Positions 1 through 10,372 of a DNA stretch of 64,000 nucleotides are shown piece after piece (the first letter of the stretch is position 1; every line of letters starts with the position of its first letter). Position numbers and translations under genes: made by a program. The notes beneath the pieces are model-generated. The model had not been told where the DNA came from. It worked only from the letters and a program-made list of their open reading frames with translations, and ran no database searches. Source of the DNA: Dactylonectria macrodidyma (Eukaryota; Ascomycota; Sordariomycetes; Hypocreales; Nectriaceae); NCBI GenBank assembly GCA_020744425.1, contig JAGMUV010000050.1, positions 62,001 through 126,000 of the forward strand, read 5' to 3'.

Positions 1-138
1 CGCATTTCGGTGAAGGCAACTCGCGCTACTAGAGTGCTCGCCCCACCGTAGTCAATAAACACCTCGAGTCGCGTTGCCCCGACGCAAGGCAACCAGTGTT
101 ATGACAAGACCGGCTAACGAGGAATGCAGTCCTACTAC

Positions 139-432
139 TAGGGGGGTCTCGCGCATTTCATTACATCTCAACCCCCCGTGAGTCCCTCACGTTGACTCGA
201 AAATTTAGGTACATTAACTTACACCAAAAATTCAATCTACGCAATGTATTTTTGCGGGGTATTTTTCTTAGTAAGTCCCTGGATTTTTTTTATGGAGAAG
301 GTACATGAATTTACTAAGGCATACATATACTTTTTAGGTATTTGTCGAGTCAACGACTTTTTGCTTGATCAGTCGCCCCCCGTGAGGGACTCACGGGGAG
401 TTGAGATGTAATGAAATGGCGAGACCCCCTTA
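139..432. mobile_element. Small TIR element (MITE-like), TA-flanked
   Basis: Two arms of about 52 bp, 139-191 and 381-432, are inverted copies of each other with a few mismatches. Both begin TAGGGGGGTCTCG or a close variant and are bounded by TA. The interior is A/T-rich with no ORF. Inside each arm, CGTGAG and CTCACG (3-nt spacer) form a further small hairpin. The size (about 294 bp), the TA ends and the lack of coding potential fit a Tc1/mariner-type non-autonomous element. This is inferred from structure only; no related transposase lies in the window. Confidence 0.65.
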
Positions 433-2251
433 GTACTTGCAGGACACAGTTCAGGCGATCTTGCGCGTCGTGTTGGATGTTTCGCGTCACTCGCGTCCGT
501 AATTGGTGGGCTCAGGCTTCATCCAAAGCCGCGTTAGCCACGTTGCGTTGACAAGGTACGTGAACATTCAGGCTGTGAACTATGACTCTTTTCGTTTTCC
601 GTTTATGTTTCCTTTCTATTTTAGGGTACCTGCATATCCTTTACGTGTGGTTGTCTGCTCTTTTGCTCATCATTGTTTTTTCATGACTCAATTTTACTCT
701 CAAGAGGGCGGGGTTATCTACTGGGCGCGAAGGTCCCTGCGTCGGTACACTGCTCTTTTCACAAAACGATGCCCTTAGGTGGTGCGAAGAAGCGTGGTGC
801 GGCTTTGGGGACCAGGGGGGGTACAGGAGTAGGAGGATTTGCACCTGGAGCGCTCCCTTCTTATCCCAGTTGCCCACTCCAAAAGGCCGACGTGGCAGAA
901 ACTAACCCGACTAGCACGAACCCTCTCTCTCTCTCGACAAATCATCACGCGTTGATTCCGGGGGCGGCTTTGCTCATGGGCCCTTGCGCGTCCTTCTGTC
1001 CGTGCGTCGTCTCGAGACACAAGCACGCTGCCGAGTGAGGCTGTTGGATAGCTTAGGTGACCACTCTGATGACCTCAGAACATGTGTGTGTCTTGTGTAT
1101 CTTCTGTTCAGGCTCCCGTCCCTTGAGGTCAGGGAGGTCTAAGTAGCTTTTCCTAGCTTCCTAATACGGTCTAGCCCAGCGAGGGCCCGGCGAGACCTCC
1201 CCGATGCGGTCCTGAATGGCCACCATGCGCCTGGGTGTTCCAGCATGGTCTAACTCAACAGGTGCAGCTAGCTATACAACAATTTGAATGAAGGCGTCCG
1301 TTCCGAAGCCCTCACCCGAGTGTGCTCTCGCGCCCATTCACGCCTACGCTGCGTTCCGACTCGAGGCGGGAATGGCTACACCTCGCGCCTCGCCTGGTCT
1401 AGCTCGGCCATCCTGTTTCTCCTTGTTCTCCGCTTCGTCTTTTCTCGAGTAAGACAGCAGCCAGTTGATGACCAGTCGAGTCAGCCTGCTGGCGAGGAAT
1501 TCCTTAACCTTTCCCTTTGCATTTCGTCGGACCCACTCGAAACTAGTGCCATTGGTGCTCATCATACCGGTAGAGTTGGACTGCCCAACCAGCCACAGTG
1601 ACAGCAAAACTAAGACGATTCGTAGGAGTGCGACCAGCTTTCGAAAGAGGCCTTCGAGGAGTTGGAGGGCTCCTAGCGCGAAAATAACGAAGAGAAACCG
1701 AGATTGGATACTGACCTGCTTCATACAGAGTCGGTCAGTGCAAAGAGTGGCTACCGAAGATATACTCTCTTGCTTCCTCGCCAGGGTTATCGCTGACTAT
1801 CCGGAGCGTCAGACGTGACGCATAGAAGCTGATGTTACGTAAGTCTCAGTAGAATCCTCTATGAGCGATCTTGAGGTAACAGGACAAATTTAGATTACGT
1901 GATCATGGATTTGCTTGGCCTCGCGTCGAAGATGGAGGGTTTTGAACGGAAGATCGAAAAGGCAAACAAGAAAGAGTATGCCAAGTCTACAGAGCGACAA
2001 AGAAGAAGGAAACGGAAATGTCTGAATCAACGACTCTGACGTGATTCCTGCTGAACTGTCAGCACGGCGCAGCGAGCGGAGCTAGTAGCTAGGGTCTTTC
2101 GGAACGAGCAATGACGGAATTTCTAAGAGTGAAGCTTCTAGTGGCATTTCTCTACGCGCTGGATGGAACTGCTTTATGGAACTGATGTCATTTATAAAGC
2201 GGACATATATAAAGCGGGATGCTTTGATGAAGTGTCGGGACATCGGTGTAC
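433..2251. other. Intergenic region, no firm gene
   Basis: Several overlapping ORFs lie on both strands but none shows family resemblance or a clear splice pattern. The only candidate worth recording is the minus-strand frame at 1344-1724, listed separately. The final part, before 2252, should hold the promoter and leader of the large coiled-coil gene; TATATAAAG occurs near 2204-2214, about 40 bp before its ATG, and could be a TATA-like element. Confidence 0.4.
1344..1724 (-). CDS. Possible small membrane protein (unrecognised)
   Basis: A 126-codon frame opens with a true ATG at 1724. The N-terminal 50 residues are strongly hydrophobic in two stretches (about residues 9-25 and 28-47), then a polar, Lys/Arg-rich tail follows. 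This could be a signal anchor or a two-helix membrane protein. I recognise no family. A CAG|GTCAGT sequence just after the start codon could also be a splice donor, which would change the model. The opposite strand is open over part of the same stretch, so this may be chance. Confidence 0.25.
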   Translation of the reverse strand: MKQVSIQSRFLFVIFALGALQLLEGLFRKLVALLRIVLVLLSLWLVGQSNSTGMMSTNGTSFEWVRRNAKGKVKEFLASRLTRLVINWLLSYSRKDEAENKEKQDGRARPGEARGVAIPASSRNAA

Positions 2252-5200
2252 ATGGAGGCGGAAGACGGAGAGACAGAATTTTCGGAATTCCAACGTGGAC
2301 AGCTCCTACGGGAACTTGGGTACAACAAGGTTCGGGATATAACCGATCTTCAGAGAGAGGTTCAAAACAACTATTTGGATATGATCCTACGCCACGAGCT
2401 CCCGCGTACGCCCAAGTTCCGCAAGCTCCTCAAAGGTCCTCTAGACTCTCTCTCCGAAGGCGAGTATGATTTGTTTCTAGAGCGATACAGCAAGCTACAG
2501 AGCTTGGGCAAAGTTCAGAGTAGGGCGGATGGTTTTGAAGCTGCTCTTTCTCAAGCAAAGCAGTTGATCGAAAATGACCGCGCTGCCCTCCCGACATCAT
2601 TCAATTTCACTTTCGCAATGCCCGCGGCTCGGCTCAATCTGGACTCACCCGATCAAGAAGAAAACCAAGAACCGGATCAAGGTAAAAAGAGAAGGCGGCG
2701 TGAAAGTGTGGAGAGCGACACTCGAGAGACGAAAATGCCGCGGTTGGTTGGGTTCGAAAAGGACGTTCTAAGTCGACTATGCGACAACGGATATTCCTCC
2801 TTGTCCATGGAAGCATATGCTGACCTCTCGAGGATCCTGGAATATGGAAAGAGCGGAGAGTACAGGAAATGTTCCTTGACCTTTCTGTCCTTTTTGATGA
2901 AGATTTATCCGAATGAAAAGTTGACCGAAATCGTCCCCCGCGTACCTCAAAGGATGACAGTGAGCTGCCGAAAGATCAGTGAGCGCTTGCAGTACATTGA
3001 AAACTGGGAGTCTGGGGGCCGGATACATCTCGAATTTCCAGTGACCGGGTCTAAAAGGGACAAGATTGAGTGCCTGGTGATGTGGGACATGGTTATGGTC
3101 AAATATGGCCCACCGGTGCATCATAACTTAGAGGGTGACAGCTCAGTGCACGATCTGGCCGAAAAACTTCGAGAGAAGTGGAGCCACTTCGACGAAGGTG
3201 AGCTGAAGAAAGGCTTCGACTGGTTGACGAGCGATGAGAACATGACCGCTCTCAACGAGAACATGTCGATGAACAGTGAAGTTCTAGAATCCGAGTTGCG
3301 CTGGGCGGAGAAAATGAAGATTGAGGCGAAAGAATTTCTCGCATCTCAAGAGACCGCAGGGCAGGCACGAAGCGGAGACCAGAGCGGTCGGGAGGAAACG
3401 TCAAAAGAGCAGTCTGCTGGGGAAGGTGAAGCTTGCCCTCATTCCAATGTGCAGTCAGTGGTTGTGGGGCCGCAAACCTGGACAGACCCAGTAGACGTTC
3501 CCCGACATGAGAGGGAACGTCTACTGGGTGAAACGCTCGGCCACGAAAGCGAATCTAAGGGCTGCAATGGCGACGATACCAGCTGTCCAGATCCGAGCGC
3601 AGACGTCACGAAACTTGAGTTGCTCGTAGGTTCGACAGTGGATCTAGAGGAGGCACTCCAGAAAGAACGAGAGAGCAACAGATCCTTGGAGGAAGCTTTG
3701 TCGAAGGGAAAGACAGAACTCCAAGATGAGAGAGAAAAGATTCGGGAGCTCCAGGAAAGACTGCAGAACCAGCAGAATCAACAGAACCAAGCAGGCGAGA
3801 ACATGAGACAGAAAGAAGAGGAGATTCAACATCTGTTAAAAGAGAAGCAAGGACTTGTCTCCAAGTCCAGTGATGCATCTCAAGAGCACCTGAGGGTGTC
3901 CAAAGATCTTGAAGAGACAACCAAGAAATTTCAGTTTCTAATCGGGATGATGAGGCAATACCTTGCCCAGGAAGAACCTTATATGAGACAGAAAAGCGAA
4001 GTCGCTCTATTCGACGCCAACGAAGAGAGCGGTGATGAGCTTGACGACGGGGACGGCAGTGAACCGAGGCAAGATGATGATTCTAGATTTGCCCTTGGGT
4101 TTTTGAAAGTTATTGAAAAGAAAGATAGATGGTATAGAGATGATATCCAGAAGCTGGAGGGGAACATTGAGAAGTGTGTCAAGGAAAAGCAAAGTCTGGA
4201 GACTCAAAAAAAAGGCTTGGAGGTATTACAGCAACAGCAGTCTCAACGCATTGAAGACCAGAAACGAGAGGCTCATGGACTTGCACAAGAAAAAGCAGAT
4301 CTACGATCACATGTCGAATCGCTGGAAAAGAAGCTGCAAGAGCAAACAGCGCTACGTGACGAAAACCTCAAGATCATTGAAAACGCTAGGAACGAGCTAT
4401 CGTCATTGCAGAAAGCTTCCGCAGAACTTCAGCAAGAACACAAAAGCGCAACACAACGCACAGCTGAGAAGGTAGAAGAACAATGGGCTCAAATGAAGAC
4501 AGAGATTGTGGGCCTTAAAGCTGAGAACAAGCTGCTGCGAAGCGAGAAGGAAGCAATGTCAGTACAGTCAGAATGTCGTGGAAAGATCATCGAAGATCTC
4601 ACAAACCTGGAGCATGAAAAGAAAGTTGAAATCGAGACTTTGGGCGAGGCCAACCAAAATCACCTTGCGTTACAGAAAGAACTCCTACAAAAACAAGCCG
4701 AAGCTGTACAGAGACGGTCAGAAGAGTATGAAAAGTCAGAGCAAGAACGAAGAAAGTTGAAAGACGAGATGGAAAGTCTGCAACAAACGCAAAATACCCT
4801 GAAACAAGATAAAGAGGCACTACAGATAGAAAACCACAATCTATCAGAACAACTGCAGAACCTTTCACGCGAGGCGTATCGTTCAAGGAATGAAAGTGTC
4901 GTCCAGGGGAAGAATACCATGAATCTCAGAGCAAGTGGTAGCCGACAACATCGAGAAACAACAAGAAGGCGTCGAAATCAATGTAAGCAGTCTGAAACCG
5001 CGCGGAAGGATCACGCAACAGGGATTAAGAGGAAGGAGCAATGGCGCCAGACCGGATCCAACTCTTCCAGCTTGGCATTACTAAGACTAACCCGAATTTT
5101 CCTCTACCACAATAAAGGAATTATGCCGTGCCACATAATGTCCTGCGAAGTCTGCCAGAATCCCAGTCTTCTTGGCCCCTGCGGTAACTTCCTAGACGCA

Positions 5201-8200
5201 GAAGGAATCATAGAGCTCCTCGGGGCGAGTGGTATTTTGAGTAGCTCAGCTATGCCTTCGGGTTCTATCTTCTACCCAAGTTCTCCTAATCACATGTTCC
5301 ACCCTCGTGTGCAGGAGTTGATGCTGCAAGTCGACATTCAGATGGCGAAGAATCGGATGTTGTTGTCAGATTGCCCAGAAACACTTGCATTCCTAACTAT
5401 CCTTCAAACAATCGGAACGATATTTTCAGGGGTATTGAAGAGGGAGCAGCGCTTTACGGAGACGGAGCAGCGCTTTATGGAAACGGAACAAATTTACGCT
5501 CAGTCGATTGAACAATTAACCAAGGACAAGGAGGAATGCGAAAAGAACTATGCAGTACTTCGACAACGCCTCAGTCAAGAAATGGAGCAGGTTGAGCTGA
5601 ACAAAACGGAAATAGTTCGCTTGGAAAACCATGCAAGCCTTTTGACGCAAGAAAAGGTTTGCATTGGTCTAGATCTTGAGGAGACAGAGGCGCGACTTAT
5701 GGAAATAAACCGGCAATACAAAAAGTTGGAGCAGGATAGTGGCGCACGCATACGTGAACTGGAGCAGGACTCCAAATACGACGCAATGTCAACACAGTCA
5801 ATGTGTGACAAGGATCTCCTCGAACAAGTCACATGCCTAAAAGATGAACGCGAAGCTGAAATCCAGGTTTTAAAACAAAAGATGGACGAAGGAAACCATG
5901 CGTTACAGGAACAACTCCTGGGACAAGCCGATGCGATACAGAAACGCTCAGAAGAGTATGAAAAGCTAGAGCAAGAACGAGAAAAGATGACAGACGAGAT
6001 GGAAAGTCTGCAACAGGAGAAAAATGGGTTGAAACAAGATAGAGACGCACTGGAGAGAGAAAACTGCAAGCTATCAGAACAAGTGAAGAAGCTTTCTTCC
6101 GGGTCAGATCATTCAAAGAATGAAAGCCCCGCCCAGTCCCAGAGGATCATGCATCTCATGGCAAAGGCTAACCGACAACGCCAAGAAACAAGAAGAAGCC
6201 TTCGAGACCAATGTAAGCGGCCTGAAACCGCGCGGAACGATCACGCAACAGGGATTGAGAGCAAGGGCCGACAGCACCAGACCGGGTCCAAGTCCTCCAG
6301 CTTGGCATTACTGAGACTCACCCGAATTTTCCTCTACTACGGCGAAGGAAGTATGCCGTGCCACATATTGTCCTGCGAGGTCTGCCAGGGTCCCAGTTTT
6401 CTTGACTCCTGTGGTCGCCTTCTAGACGCAGAAGGAATCATAGAGCTCCTCAGTACAGGTGGTATTTTGAGTAGCTCAGCTATGTCTTCGGATTCTATGT
6501 CCAAACTAGATTTGTCTAAGCACACGTTGAGTATTAGTGTAGGAGAGTTGATGTCGCAAGTCAACATTCAGATGGCGAAGAATCAGGTCCTGTTGTCAGA
6601 CGGCCCAGAAACAATTGCATTCCTGACTATCCTTCGAACAATCAGAATGTTATTGTCACGGATATTGGAAACGCAGCGAAGTCTTGATCAGTGGATGAAA
6701 CATTCGAATGAAACAAAGGAGCGACTTATGGAAATAAACCGGCGATACGAAAAGTTGGAGCAGGATAGTAACGCACGTATACGTCAACTAGAGCAGGACT
6801 CCAAATACGGGGAAGACGACGAAGCCCTGATATCTCTTCAACATCGGCTCAACACAGAAATAGTCTTAAAGAAAAGACTATCTGAACAAGGAAAAAAGTT
6901 TGAGCAGGGCTATCAGTCCCAAGCGGGAGGGCTCAACCCGTTTACAGAACCCGAGCATGCTCGCAAGCTGCAACAGTCGAGACTGGCACTGATGAGATTG
7001 ATTCGGCTCATGTGTTACAATGGAGAAGGACTCATGCCTTGCCTCACCAGGGACTGCATGAAATGTCTGTCGTCGGGCTCTCTGAAGGACCTCACTCATC
7101 ATCCGAATGGACGCCAGTTGCTCGATTTGCTAGAAGAAAGCGGGTTCCAGCGCAGCTACATGTATGCGATGCTGACACTCTACTCCAATCCGCCGGAGAA
7201 TGCGAAGGGACTCCACCCGCAAGTTCTAGATCTCATGAAACTAGCGCTAGGTGAACTGGACCAGCCGCGTCAGGACGGAGATGCTGGAACCATAATCCCA
7301 GAAGTAGTATGCTTTAAGACTCTTGTTCAGGGCATTGTGGCACTGCGGTCTGACGCAAAGCCTTACATCCTAGGAAAAAAACTGCTACAAGAACGTGAAG
7401 AAGAAGTCACTAAGCGCGAGAGCATGATGGCGACGAAAGATAAGGAGCATCAGCAGAACGTACAAATGATCCGCAAGCTCAAAAGCGACGTACAGCAACA
7501 GAAAAACCACATAAATAATTTGCTTACTGAGAGAGCCCACCATGTGAAATCTCTTGAGGACCTGAAAAATAATCCTCAGTCGAAGGTAGACTCCCAACGC
7601 GAGATGCGGGATCTGCAAGAGCGGATGCTATGTTCGAAACTAGCACTTTTGGAACTCATCCGAATTTTCCTCCTCTACAGTGACAAGGGAAGCCCGACAG
7701 CATGCTGCATAGAGAACTGCTTCGTTTGCCAACGTCCAGCCCACGAGAGTGATTTCTCCCATCCACCAAGCAAGGCGCGAGTATCTTCACTGCTCGAAAA
7801 AAGTGGCCTGCTCCATGTCACCAGTCCGCTAGTGAATTCAGATCCGCCGTTAGACTCGTGTTACGACAACCTCCGCGCAAATGCTTTGGACTACGTCCAA
7901 CGAGCTCAGAATTCACCGCATTGTTCACCAGAAGCAAAACATTTCGTCTCACTGCTATCTACCATCGGTCGGAAGGTTCGGGATCAAAGATCTCGAGAAC
8001 GAGAGCTGAAGGAAAGAAACCTCGAAGTACAAGGGCTCAGAGAAGAAAAAGAGAAGCAGTGGGGCACAACAAACCATTCTATTCAACGAAGAGCCTTGCG
8101 AGATGTCTTCACACTTCTAATCAGCGAGCGGAACAGCGGCCTCGCATACAATCATGATGTTGATGGGCTTCTACAAAAGGCGGGGTTGAAGTGCAGCAGC

Positions 8201-9379
8201 GTGGTTAGAGCGTTATACGCTACGCCTGTTGGGGACGCATTGTCCGCGGACATCAACTTGCCGGAAACGACAGACCTATATTTGGAGTACGAACCGTTGT
8301 TCCTATACATCAAAAACCTTCACGGCAAGATAATCACCACACCAAGGTTGTTCAAGGCACGCACGAGCAGTCCGGATCACAGTCCGAAAAGCACAAATTT
8401 GAGCTGTGCATCAGAGGAACCTTCTCTACAGCAGCGCGAGTTCCATGGACAAGATGGGCAACCAGTACGTCAGAACACCAGTAAATCGCCGCGTGTCCAC
8501 GAGCCCGAAGACACCCGCGCCCAGAAATCAGTCTCCGTGGACGCAAATATGACTTCTACTAACCACACGGAGGCTCAACCTAAGACTTCACGGGTGGCGT
8601 GCGTTGTAGAGGAGAATGAAAGCGAATTCTGCCCTGTCGGTTCGCAAGTCGACGAGGACTGGAGTGGGTGGCCTACAAACGAGCTCGAATCCAGTCCAAA
8701 GGGCAAAATCCTCAGCGAAGAGGCAAGATACAAATCTCAAGTGACAGCCCTTCAAGAGAAGCTAGAAGCGCTTCAAAAGCAACGAGAGAAACAAGAGGAT
8801 TCCATGCGCAGGTATCTTAGCCTGTCCATCGCTACCCAAGGCCCAAACTACCTGAACAAAAGAAGGTTGGGGCCTGCAGCGGATCATACAAACCCTGATA
8901 AAGATCGACCTCGTGTACCTGTTTCAGAACCAACCTGGGACGTCAGGTTTTTGGGAAATACCTGGGAGATACATGGAGTAGAGTCATGCAACAATTCGTT
9001 GTATGTACTCATTCACCGTGCAGTCAGCAAGAGAGTCGTGAAGAGGCACATCCCTTTACTCTCATTATTCGCTATGGAGAACAGCGAGGAAGCTAAGAGT
9101 AACGCTGATAATCTTTACGCTTACTACACGTCTAAAGGGTATAAGAACATTCCCGACAGCGTCAGCTTCGAAAGTGCTACAGAGGTGGATAAGAGAGGAA
9201 ACGGCCAAAGCTTTCGTGTAACCTTCAGAGAAAAACGAAGCCCCGAAAGAAATATGGCAGCTTCTAAGTTAGCCATGTTCGGGTCTCACGTTGCCAAAGA
9301 AATGAGTCCGGAATGGCTGAAAAAGTTTTTGGAAAGCAATACAAGACTAACAAGAGTCAAGCAATTACATGATATTTAG
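2252..9379 (+). CDS. Giant coiled-coil protein with repeated Cys modules
   Basis: A single 7.1-kb exon encodes about 2375 aa. The frame is open from a GTG at 2246, but the first ATG is 2252. Residues 1-140 are acidic/helical; a basic KKRRRRE stretch near residue 144 could be a nuclear signal. Roughly 460-930 and the stretches between modules are rich in E, K, Q and L with long coiled-coil character. Four modules of about 120-130 residues start near residues 940, 1350, 1575 and 1795; each begins with a LALLxLxRIFL-like helix, then C-x4-C-x2-C, then a leucine-rich helix and a final FLxILxxI-like helix. A fifth copy without the cysteines may lie near 1948-2030. The C-terminal 170 residues are non-coiled and unrecognised. 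I do not know the family. The cysteine spacing suggests metal binding, and the layout suggests a filamentous scaffold; both are inference. Confidence 0.75.
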   Translation: MEAEDGETEFSEFQRGQLLRELGYNKVRDITDLQREVQNNYLDMILRHELPRTPKFRKLLKGPLDSLSEGEYDLFLERYSKLQSLGKVQSRADGFEAALSQAKQLIENDRAALPTSFNFTFAMPAARLNLDSPDQEENQEPDQGKKRRRRESVESDTRETKMPRLVGFEKDVLSRLCDNGYSSLSMEAYADLSRILEYGKSGEYRKCSLTFLSFLMKIYPNEKLTEIVPRVPQRMTVSCRKISERLQYIENWESGGRIHLEFPVTGSKRDKIECLVMWDMVMVKYGPPVHHNLEGDSSVHDLAEKLREKWSHFDEGELKKGFDWLTSDENMTALNENMSMNSEVLESELRWAEKMKIEAKEFLASQETAGQARSGDQSGREETSKEQSAGEGEACPHSNVQSVVVGPQTWTDPVDVPRHERERLLGETLGHESESKGCNGDDTSCPDPSADVTKLELLVGSTVDLEEALQKERESNRSLEEALSKGKTELQDEREKIRELQERLQNQQNQQNQAGENMRQKEEEIQHLLKEKQGLVSKSSDASQEHLRVSKDLEETTKKFQFLIGMMRQYLAQEEPYMRQKSEVALFDANEESGDELDDGDGSEPRQDDDSRFALGFLKVIEKKDRWYRDDIQKLEGNIEKCVKEKQSLETQKKGLEVLQQQQSQRIEDQKREAHGLAQEKADLRSHVESLEKKLQEQTALRDENLKIIENARNELSSLQKASAELQQEHKSATQRTAEKVEEQWAQMKTEIVGLKAENKLLRSEKEAMSVQSECRGKIIEDLTNLEHEKKVEIETLGEANQNHLALQKELLQKQAEAVQRRSEEYEKSEQERRKLKDEMESLQQTQNTLKQDKEALQIENHNLSEQLQNLSREAYRSRNESVVQGKNTMNLRASGSRQHRETTRRRRNQCKQSETARKDHATGIKRKEQWRQTGSNSSSLALLRLTRIFLYHNKGIMPCHIMSCEVCQNPSLLGPCGNFLDAEGIIELLGASGILSSSAMPSGSIFYPSSPNHMFHPRVQELMLQVDIQMAKNRMLLSDCPETLAFLTILQTIGTIFSGVLKREQRFTETEQRFMETEQIYAQSIEQLTKDKEECEKNYAVLRQRLSQEMEQVELNKTEIVRLENHASLLTQEKVCIGLDLEETEARLMEINRQYKKLEQDSGARIRELEQDSKYDAMSTQSMCDKDLLEQVTCLKDEREAEIQVLKQKMDEGNHALQEQLLGQADAIQKRSEEYEKLEQEREKMTDEMESLQQEKNGLKQDRDALERENCKLSEQVKKLSSGSDHSKNESPAQSQRIMHLMAKANRQRQETRRSLRDQCKRPETARNDHATGIESKGRQHQTGSKSSSLALLRLTRIFLYYGEGSMPCHILSCEVCQGPSFLDSCGRLLDAEGIIELLSTGGILSSSAMSSDSMSKLDLSKHTLSISVGELMSQVNIQMAKNQVLLSDGPETIAFLTILRTIRMLLSRILETQRSLDQWMKHSNETKERLMEINRRYEKLEQDSNARIRQLEQDSKYGEDDEALISLQHRLNTEIVLKKRLSEQGKKFEQGYQSQAGGLNPFTEPEHARKLQQSRLALMRLIRLMCYNGEGLMPCLTRDCMKCLSSGSLKDLTHHPNGRQLLDLLEESGFQRSYMYAMLTLYSNPPENAKGLHPQVLDLMKLALGELDQPRQDGDAGTIIPEVVCFKTLVQGIVALRSDAKPYILGKKLLQEREEEVTKRESMMATKDKEHQQNVQMIRKLKSDVQQQKNHINNLLTERAHHVKSLEDLKNNPQSKVDSQREMRDLQERMLCSKLALLELIRIFLLYSDKGSPTACCIENCFVCQRPAHESDFSHPPSKARVSSLLEKSGLLHVTSPLVNSDPPLDSCYDNLRANALDYVQRAQNSPHCSPEAKHFVSLLSTIGRKVRDQRSRERELKERNLEVQGLREEKEKQWGTTNHSIQRRALRDVFTLLISERNSGLAYNHDVDGLLQKAGLKCSSVVRALYATPVGDALSADINLPETTDLYLEYEPLFLYIKNLHGKIITTPRLFKARTSSPDHSPKSTNLSCASEEPSLQQREFHGQDGQPVRQNTSKSPRVHEPEDTRAQKSVSVDANMTSTNHTEAQPKTSRVACVVEENESEFCPVGSQVDEDWSGWPTNELESSPKGKILSEEARYKSQVTALQEKLEALQKQREKQEDSMRRYLSLSIATQGPNYLNKRRLGPAADHTNPDKDRPRVPVSEPTWDVRFLGNTWEIHGVESCNNSLYVLIHRAVSKRVVKRHIPLLSLFAMENSEEAKSNADNLYAYYTSKGYKNIPDSVSFESATEVDKRGNGQSFRVTFREKRSPERNMAASKLAMFGSHVAKEMSPEWLKKFLESNTRLTRVKQLHDI
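3486..3529. repeat. 17-bp perfect inverted repeat inside the CDS
   Basis: Positions 3486-3502 and 3513-3529 are exact reverse complements (arm begins ACCCAGTAGACGTTCCC) separated by 10 bases. The hairpin lies in the coding sequence of the coiled-coil gene and keeps the frame open, so it may be chance, a small insertion, or an mRNA structure. Confidence 0.6.
4600..6830 (+). repeat. In-frame internal duplication, 1230-bp offset
   Basis: Matching segments recur at an offset of exactly 1230 bp (410 codons): for example GGAAAGTCTG at 4771 and 6001, and TCACGCAACAGGGATT at 5011 and 6241. The duplicated block covers a coiled-coil stretch plus Cys modules 1 and 2. Further right the offset becomes 1029 bp (GGAAATAAACCGGC at 5701 and 6730), so copy two has lost 201 bp (67 codons), also in frame. 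Nucleotide similarity is still high, so this duplication is more recent than the split from modules 3 and 4. Confidence 0.8.
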
Positions 9380-10372
9380 TAACAGTTTTAGGAGCACGAC
9401 TCACCTAGAATATGTATTCTTCATTCTTAATCTATTTATTATCTTCACAATACTCCAGCGGAAGGTACCTAATCAGTCTCAAGCTAAGTATAGGCCTTAT
9501 CTAAGTATATTGTATTATGAAGACCGGTTTTAGTTTTATCCTAGTTCTAAAGTGCAGGTATTAGATTTGACAAAGGAGCTGCTAGAGAAGGTGATGAAGG
9601 CTACAGGGTTCTCTAAGCCGGTGCTAAATTTATGGAGCCGATGGTGCCCCAGCGGCTTTGTGTGGTTGCTCAGCCTGTGGAAAAGCCTCGCTGCTAGCAA
9701 AGCACTAATAGTGGGATGTACTAAGTAACTTTTATAGAAAAGACTTGATACGCGAGACTGTGCCTCCCTGTTTCGAAACGGTAGGGTAGCTCGTACCTTA
9801 GACATTGTACAGATAATTTGCCAAGAACATTAGAAAAGCTTTGCGATCATTACAAAACGCTTCTTGCTACCAGATCTTGTACGCTTTCAACGAGGTTTAC
9901 CCATAATTCCACACTGAGTCGCGCAGGGAAAAAAGCATCCGGGGGTGCTCGAGTACCAGACATTGGTTAGCAGAAATTCATCGTGCAGTTGATGCTTTAA
10001 GCAAGCTGTCTTTGCGCCGGGCGGTTCCTCCTATTGCGGGCGAGTGGATATATCCTCCAAGCTCTTAGTCACTTGTAGCAGCGAAGAACATCACTTCGGT
10101 CCGCCGTCAACTACCTGTTGGCATTGTAGGGAAAACCACCTATCAAGCTCGTCCCGAGGTTAGTCACAAAACCCTTATCTGCACCTTTAATTATTGTCAC
10201 CGAAAATCCATAAAAACACTGATTTTAAAGCTTTTATTCTGCTTTTCATTGAAGTCTTATCAAACACGGTCTGAACCAGCCAACCCGAGATTCGGTTGAT
10301 TATAGGTACGTGAGCGTTTAGACATGAAGCAAAACAGGGCCTTCCCATTCGGTTTTAGACTCTAGTAATAGC
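9380..10372. other. Intergenic region between convergent genes
   Basis: It lies between the 3' ends of the coiled-coil gene and the Hsp70-Ulp1 gene, so it should hold two terminators rather than promoters. An 89-codon minus-strand ORF (9536-9805) has a real ATG but no recognised family, and its composition resembles a dispersed repeat rather than a gene. Otherwise nothing is visible. Confidence 0.4.

Noticed and set aside
641..1038. Overlapping ORFs on both strands
   Set aside because: Mutually antisense, mostly without ATG, no family signal or splice pattern.
2246..2251. GTG as start of the large coiled-coil CDS
   Set aside because: Not a plausible start in a eukaryote; ATG at 2252 is in frame and six bases downstream.
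9536..9805. 89-codon minus-strand ORF
   Set aside because: ATG present, but composition resembles a dispersed repeat and no family fits.
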